Origin: Pseudoselenomonas ruminantium
GTDB taxonomy: Bacteria > Bacillota > Negativicutes > Selenomonadales > Selenomonadaceae
Reading direction: 5' to 3'
Length of the DNA: 64,000 bases
Assembly: GCF_900113715.1 (NCBI RefSeq)
Contig: NZ_FOQK01000004.1
Span: 1-64,000, forward strand
Shown: one piece after another, positions 60,633 through 64,000 of the stretch
Layout of the letters: each line of letters starts with the position of its first letter
How positions within the stretch are numbered: position 1 is the first letter of the stretch
Notes under the pieces: generated by a model
Seen by the model: only the letters and a program-made list of their open reading frames with translations
Told to the model about the DNA's origin: nothing
The model's database searches: none
Position numbers and translations under genes: made by a program

Positions 60633-61811
60633 ATGGCAGATTTGCGGAAAGTATGCGTTGTTACGGCCACAAGGGCTGAATATGGGTTGCTTGCTCCAGT
60701 GGTAAGGGAACTGCGTAAGTATGAAAACAAGAATCTAAAGGTAGACCTGATTGTCACAGGTACGCATTTGAGTCAATTATATGGCCTGACAGTACAGGAG
60801 ATAAAAGATTCTGGACAGAGGATAGACCTGCAGGTAGAAATTCCTGTTAGATCAGATACAGCGATGGATATTTCATGCAATCAGGCAGAAACTTTAATCA
60901 AGTTTACAGAGCTTTTTTTTAAAAAGCAGTATAGTGGGGTCGTATTATTAGGTGACAGATACGAGATGTTAGCGGTAGCTATAGCTGCAGGTAACACTAA
61001 TACACCAATTGTTCATATAAATGGTGGAGATACTACAGAAGGTGCTATGGATGAGTGGATACGTCACTCCATAACAAAGATGAGTTATCTTCATATGGTT
61101 ACCAATGAGGAGAGTAGGAAAAGGGTTATTCAATTAGGAGAAAATCCGGCCAGGGTATTTAACTATGGCTCTACAAGTATGGACAACATTTTAGCTGTGG
61201 CAGATATGGGCAAGGAGGATGCGCTGAAGAGCATTGGCTTAGATTTGTGTCATTATATCTTATGTACCTATCATCCAGTGACAATAGATGAAGGTAAAGT
61301 TGAGGAGCAAATAGAGGCCTTTATTGAGGCAATAAAGGCTTTTTCTGATATGCAGTTCATTGTAACTAAGTCGAATGCCGATCAAGGGGGCGCGAAAATT
61401 AATGAGTTGCTGGATAAGGCGGCATTGCCCAATCTGCATGTATATGCGTCATTGGGGGTAAGGCGGTATCTATCATTAATGAAATATGCAGAACTTGTAT
61501 TGGGAAATTCTTCTAGTGGCATTATTGAGGCACCTGCTTTGCATGTGCCTACTGTTAACATTGGGGATCGTCAGCGGGGACGATTACAGGCAGAGAGTAT
61601 TATAAACAGTGGAGAGTCTGTTGCAGAAATTGCACAGGGGATAGAGATAGCTATGAGTCACGAGCATAAGGAAAAGTGCAGACATATAACTAGTCCTTAT
61701 GGTGATGGACATGCGGCACCAAAGATCGCCCAAAAGGTTATTGAAGTTTTACAGGGAGACATAGATTTAAAGAAAAAATTTTTTGATTTGTCAGGAGGTG
61801 GGATGCTTTGA
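60633..61811 (+). CDS. Hydrolysing NDP-HexNAc 2-epimerase (NeuC/LegG family)
   Basis: The 392-residue protein has KVCVVTATRAEYGLLAPVVR, VTGTHLSQLYG, GDRYEMLAVAIAAGNTNTPI, HINGGDTTEGAMDEWIRHSI and LVLGNSSSGIIEAPAL, the NeuC/NnaA family pattern. It converts an NDP-linked HexNAc to the free manno-configured sugar, releasing NDP. With the LegC-type neighbour, the likely product is 2,4-diacetamido-2,4,6-trideoxymannose. The start ATG follows AAGGAG. Its stop overlaps the TTG start of the next gene (TTGA). Confidence 0.92.
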   Translation: MADLRKVCVVTATRAEYGLLAPVVRELRKYENKNLKVDLIVTGTHLSQLYGLTVQEIKDSGQRIDLQVEIPVRSDTAMDISCNQAETLIKFTELFFKKQYSGVVLLGDRYEMLAVAIAAGNTNTPIVHINGGDTTEGAMDEWIRHSITKMSYLHMVTNEESRKRVIQLGENPARVFNYGSTSMDNILAVADMGKEDALKSIGLDLCHYILCTYHPVTIDEGKVEEQIEAFIEAIKAFSDMQFIVTKSNADQGGAKINELLDKAALPNLHVYASLGVRRYLSLMKYAELVLGNSSSGIIEAPALHVPTVNIGDRQRGRLQAESIINSGESVAEIAQGIEIAMSHEHKEKCRHITSPYGDGHAAPKIAQKVIEVLQGDIDLKKKFFDLSGGGML

Positions 61812-62893
61812 AAAAAAAGCAGATATACATAATTGCTGAAGCAGGCGTGAATCATAATGGGAGTATGGATATGGCCAGGAAGCTTATTAGGGAAGGGGCT
61901 GAGGCAGGCGTTAATGCGGTAAAGTTTCAAACGTTCCGTCCGGAAAATCTGGTAACACAAACGGCAGAGAAAGCAGCATATCAAAAGGAGACTACAGGAA
62001 TACAGGAAAGTCAGCTAGACATGCTTCGGAAGCTGACATTACAAGATGATGACTATTTGGAGTTGCAACACTTATGCAAGGAATGTGGTGTGGAGTTTAT
62101 ATCAACCCCATTTGATAGTGATAGCTTACATTTCTTGATTACACAGTGCGATATGCCTTTTATAAAAGTGTCTTCGGGAGAGATAAGTAATGCGCCATTC
62201 CTTTTTGAGATTGCGAGAACGGGAAAGCCAGTAGTATTGTCTACTGGTATGGCAACGTTGGGGGAAGTTGAAAAAGCATTAGCGGTATTATCTTACGGAT
62301 ATCTGCAGGTGGAGTTTCCATCTAGTTATCAGGAGGTACAGAGGGTATATGTGTCACAAGAAGGTCAAAATATTCTACGAGACAAAGTACAACTCTTGCA
62401 TTGTACTACTCAATATCCGGCATCTGTCAATCAAGTAAATTTAAAGGCAATGGAAACATTGAAGAGTGCATTCGGATTGTCGGTGGGGTATTCTGATCAC
62501 ACAGAAGGAATAGCTGTTCCTGTGGCGGCGGCGGCTAGAGGGGCAGTCATTATTGAAAAACATTTTACGTTGGATAAGTCATTAGCTGGTCCTGATCATA
62601 AGGCGTCTTTAGACATAAATGAATTGAGAAAAATGGTAAAGTCTATAAGAAATGTGGAGCAGGCCATTGGCAGTGGGGGGAAAATACCTGCCTTAGAAGA
62701 ACAGTTCAACATTGATATTGTGAGAAAGAGCTTGGTAGCAAAGGATAATATTGCGAAAGGCGATACATTTTCGTTAAGAAATCTTGCTGCAAAACGAGAT
62801 GGGACAGGTATTAGTCCTATGGATATATGGGATGTGTTGGGGAAGAAAGCAGAGCGTTCTTACCAAAAAGATGAGAAGATTGTAATAAGATGA
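61808..62893 (+). CDS. Nonulosonic acid synthase (NeuB/LegI family)
   Basis: The 361-residue enzyme condenses phosphoenolpyruvate with a manno-configured amino sugar. IYIIAEAGVNHNGSMDMARK, AVKFQTFRPENLV, LHCTTQYPASVNQVNLKAME, GLSVGYSDHTEGIAVPVAAA and IIEKHFTLDKSLAGPDHKAS are the barrel motifs. An SAF antifreeze-like domain closes the chain (RKSLVAKDNIAKGDTFSLRN). The start is TTG 61808 with AGGAGGTG six bases upstream; no ATG is suitable. Whether the product is legionaminic acid or sialic acid is inferred from the neighbours. Confidence 0.93.
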   Translation: MKKKQIYIIAEAGVNHNGSMDMARKLIREGAEAGVNAVKFQTFRPENLVTQTAEKAAYQKETTGIQESQLDMLRKLTLQDDDYLELQHLCKECGVEFISTPFDSDSLHFLITQCDMPFIKVSSGEISNAPFLFEIARTGKPVVLSTGMATLGEVEKALAVLSYGYLQVEFPSSYQEVQRVYVSQEGQNILRDKVQLLHCTTQYPASVNQVNLKAMETLKSAFGLSVGYSDHTEGIAVPVAAAARGAVIIEKHFTLDKSLAGPDHKASLDINELRKMVKSIRNVEQAIGSGGKIPALEEQFNIDIVRKSLVAKDNIAKGDTFSLRNLAAKRDGTGISPMDIWDVLGKKAERSYQKDEKIVIR

Positions 62894-62908
62894 TGAGGGT
62901 TCGGTCTT

Positions 62909-63961
62909 ATGAATAACTGGGAAATATGTTTGCTAGATTCATCTGCACGTGTAGTGGATGCAGCAAGAGTGATTGATGCAAGTATTGCTAAAATTGCTTT
63001 GGTAGTGGATAAAGATCGAAAATTGTTGGGATGTATTACTGATTATGATGTACGTAAGGCTGTACTTTGCGGGATGGATTTGTTAGAGAATAAGGCTTTA
63101 TCGATAATGAATGCGAATCCAAAAGTTATAGAATCCAGTGCATCGAACATATTGATTCACCAAACGATGTTGAATAAGAATGTTCGACAATTGCCATTGG
63201 TGGATTCTAAAGGATGTCTTTGTGGACTCAGAATTTTGAGCGAATTTGATATAAGTCGCCTAAAGCATAGTAATCCTGTTATTTTGATGGCTGGAGGATT
63301 GGGGACACGGCTTCGACCACTTACGGATAAATGTCCAAAGCCACTACTTCGTATAGGTGACAAACCGATTATGGAAATAATTTTAGAGAGCTTTATACAA
63401 CAAGGTTTCTCTAACTTTTATATATCTGTGAATTACAAAGCTGATATGATAGAAGATTACTTTGGGGATGGGAACAGATATGGAATAAGTATTAACTATA
63501 TTAGAGAAAAGAAACGGTTGGGGACGGCGGGGGCACTTAGTTTGTTGCCAGATAACATTGAGGAGCCAGTGTTGGTAATGAATGGAGACCTATTAACCAA
63601 GGTGGATTTTGGTCAGTTGCTAGACTGCCATAATTATCGTCATGCTGATGCTACAATGTGCGTACGTGAATATAGATATCAAGTGCCATATGGCGTAGTT
63701 GATATAGCTGATGAAAAAGAATGGGTAATTACTGGATTGACGGAAAAGCCAGTGCATTCAGCGTTTGTGAATGCGGGAATATATATGCTCAATCCGGAAG
63801 TGATAAAGGATATACCGAAGGATACATATTTCGATATGACAGATGTATTCGCGTTAAATATAGAAAAAAATAGAAAAAACATGGCATTTCCTATTCGTGA
63901 GTATTGGATGGATGTAGGGAGAATGGAAGACTTTGAGAGGGCAAGAGAGGATTTTTTATAA
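62909..63961 (+). CDS. CBS-domain nucleotidyltransferase (PtmE-like)
   Basis: The 350-residue protein has a pair of CBS domains at about 1-120 (VDKDRKLLGCITDYDVRKAV, QLPLVDSKGCLCGLRILSEF). A sugar-1-phosphate nucleotidyltransferase domain follows (VILMAGGLGTRLRPLTDK, PKPLLRIGDKPIMEIILESF, GTAGALSLL, VMNGDLLTKVDF). The architecture is that of Campylobacter PtmE, a GlcN-1-P guanylyltransferase that feeds the GDP-based legionaminic acid pathway. ATG 62909 follows GATGAGGG. The open-ended cluster continues past the right edge. Confidence 0.87.
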   Translation: MNNWEICLLDSSARVVDAARVIDASIAKIALVVDKDRKLLGCITDYDVRKAVLCGMDLLENKALSIMNANPKVIESSASNILIHQTMLNKNVRQLPLVDSKGCLCGLRILSEFDISRLKHSNPVILMAGGLGTRLRPLTDKCPKPLLRIGDKPIMEIILESFIQQGFSNFYISVNYKADMIEDYFGDGNRYGISINYIREKKRLGTAGALSLLPDNIEEPVLVMNGDLLTKVDFGQLLDCHNYRHADATMCVREYRYQVPYGVVDIADEKEWVITGLTEKPVHSAFVNAGIYMLNPEVIKDIPKDTYFDMTDVFALNIEKNRKNMAFPIREYWMDVGRMEDFERAREDFL

Positions 63962-64000
63962 GGAGAACAATAAAACTGAAGTAGTACACTTTCATACTGA
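63961..64000 (+). other. Window edge: probable ribosome site of the next cluster gene
   Basis: AGGAGAACA directly after the preceding stop looks like a Shine-Dalgarno, so the next gene of the nonulosonic acid set probably begins at or just beyond the window end. Nothing of it can be identified. Confidence 0.35.

Overview
The window looks like the chromosome of a motile, outer-membrane-bearing (diderm) Firmicute, most likely a Selenomonas-type member of the Negativicutes. The evidence is a mixture of traits. A two-partner secretion pair (TpsA exoprotein and TpsB outer-membrane pore) requires an outer membrane. The flagellar operon, by contrast, has a Firmicute order with FliW and CsrA, a YvyF-like zinc-ribbon protein and a YviE-like DUF6470 protein. 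This placement is inferred from gene content. No rRNA or other phylogenetic marker is present, and every gene is on the + strand.

Region 1 (1-3.3 kb): the 3' end of a large TpsA-type adhesin with YDG repeats, then its TpsB transporter, closed by a hairpin. Region 2 (3.35-14.94 kb): late flagellar genes in the order yvyF-like, flgM, two flgN-like genes, flgK, flgL, DUF6470, fliW, csrA, flaG, fliD, fliS, fliT-like and fliC. The flagellin gene has its own sigma-28-like promoter. Its leader of about 160 nt carries a textbook CsrA-type GGA hairpin and a GGA-containing Shine-Dalgarno. A strong terminator follows fliC.

Region 3 (15.0-50.0 kb): a very large glycosylation island directly downstream of flagellin, with many ATGA or TAATG stop/start overlaps. 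It encodes GT2 enzymes fused to TPR-like regions, three GT41 (O-GlcNAc-transferase/SPINDLY-type) catalytic domains on two proteins (one a tandem fusion), GT4, GT8, GT9 and DUF5672 enzymes, three FkbM methyltransferases and, most strikingly, three paralogues of the TibC/Aah autotransporter O-heptosyltransferase family with complete four-cysteine metal-finger motifs. The natural reading is that these build and decorate O-glycans on the flagellin encoded just upstream. The TpsA adhesin is an alternative or additional substrate.

Region 4 (50.0-51.3 kb): an Rpn-family PD-(D/E)XK nuclease gene flanked by decayed fragments of the two genes immediately upstream. It is the scar of a local duplication. 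Region 5 (51.3-64.0 kb): the DNA becomes visibly AT-rich part-way into an 828-residue glycerophosphotransferase-like/beta-propeller gene. A sugar-nucleotide segment follows: rfbF, a ThDP-dependent enzyme, a fourth FkbM methyltransferase, a radical SAM/SPASM protein, and a nonulosonic (probably legionaminic) acid set of LegC-type aminotransferase, NeuD/PglD-type acetyltransferase, NeuC/LegG, NeuB/LegI and a PtmE-like CBS-nucleotidyltransferase. The dehydratase and CMP-sugar synthetase of that pathway are not in the window and may lie beyond the right edge.

No tRNA, rRNA, CRISPR array or intact insertion sequence was seen. No gene-free stretch exceeds 300 bases.
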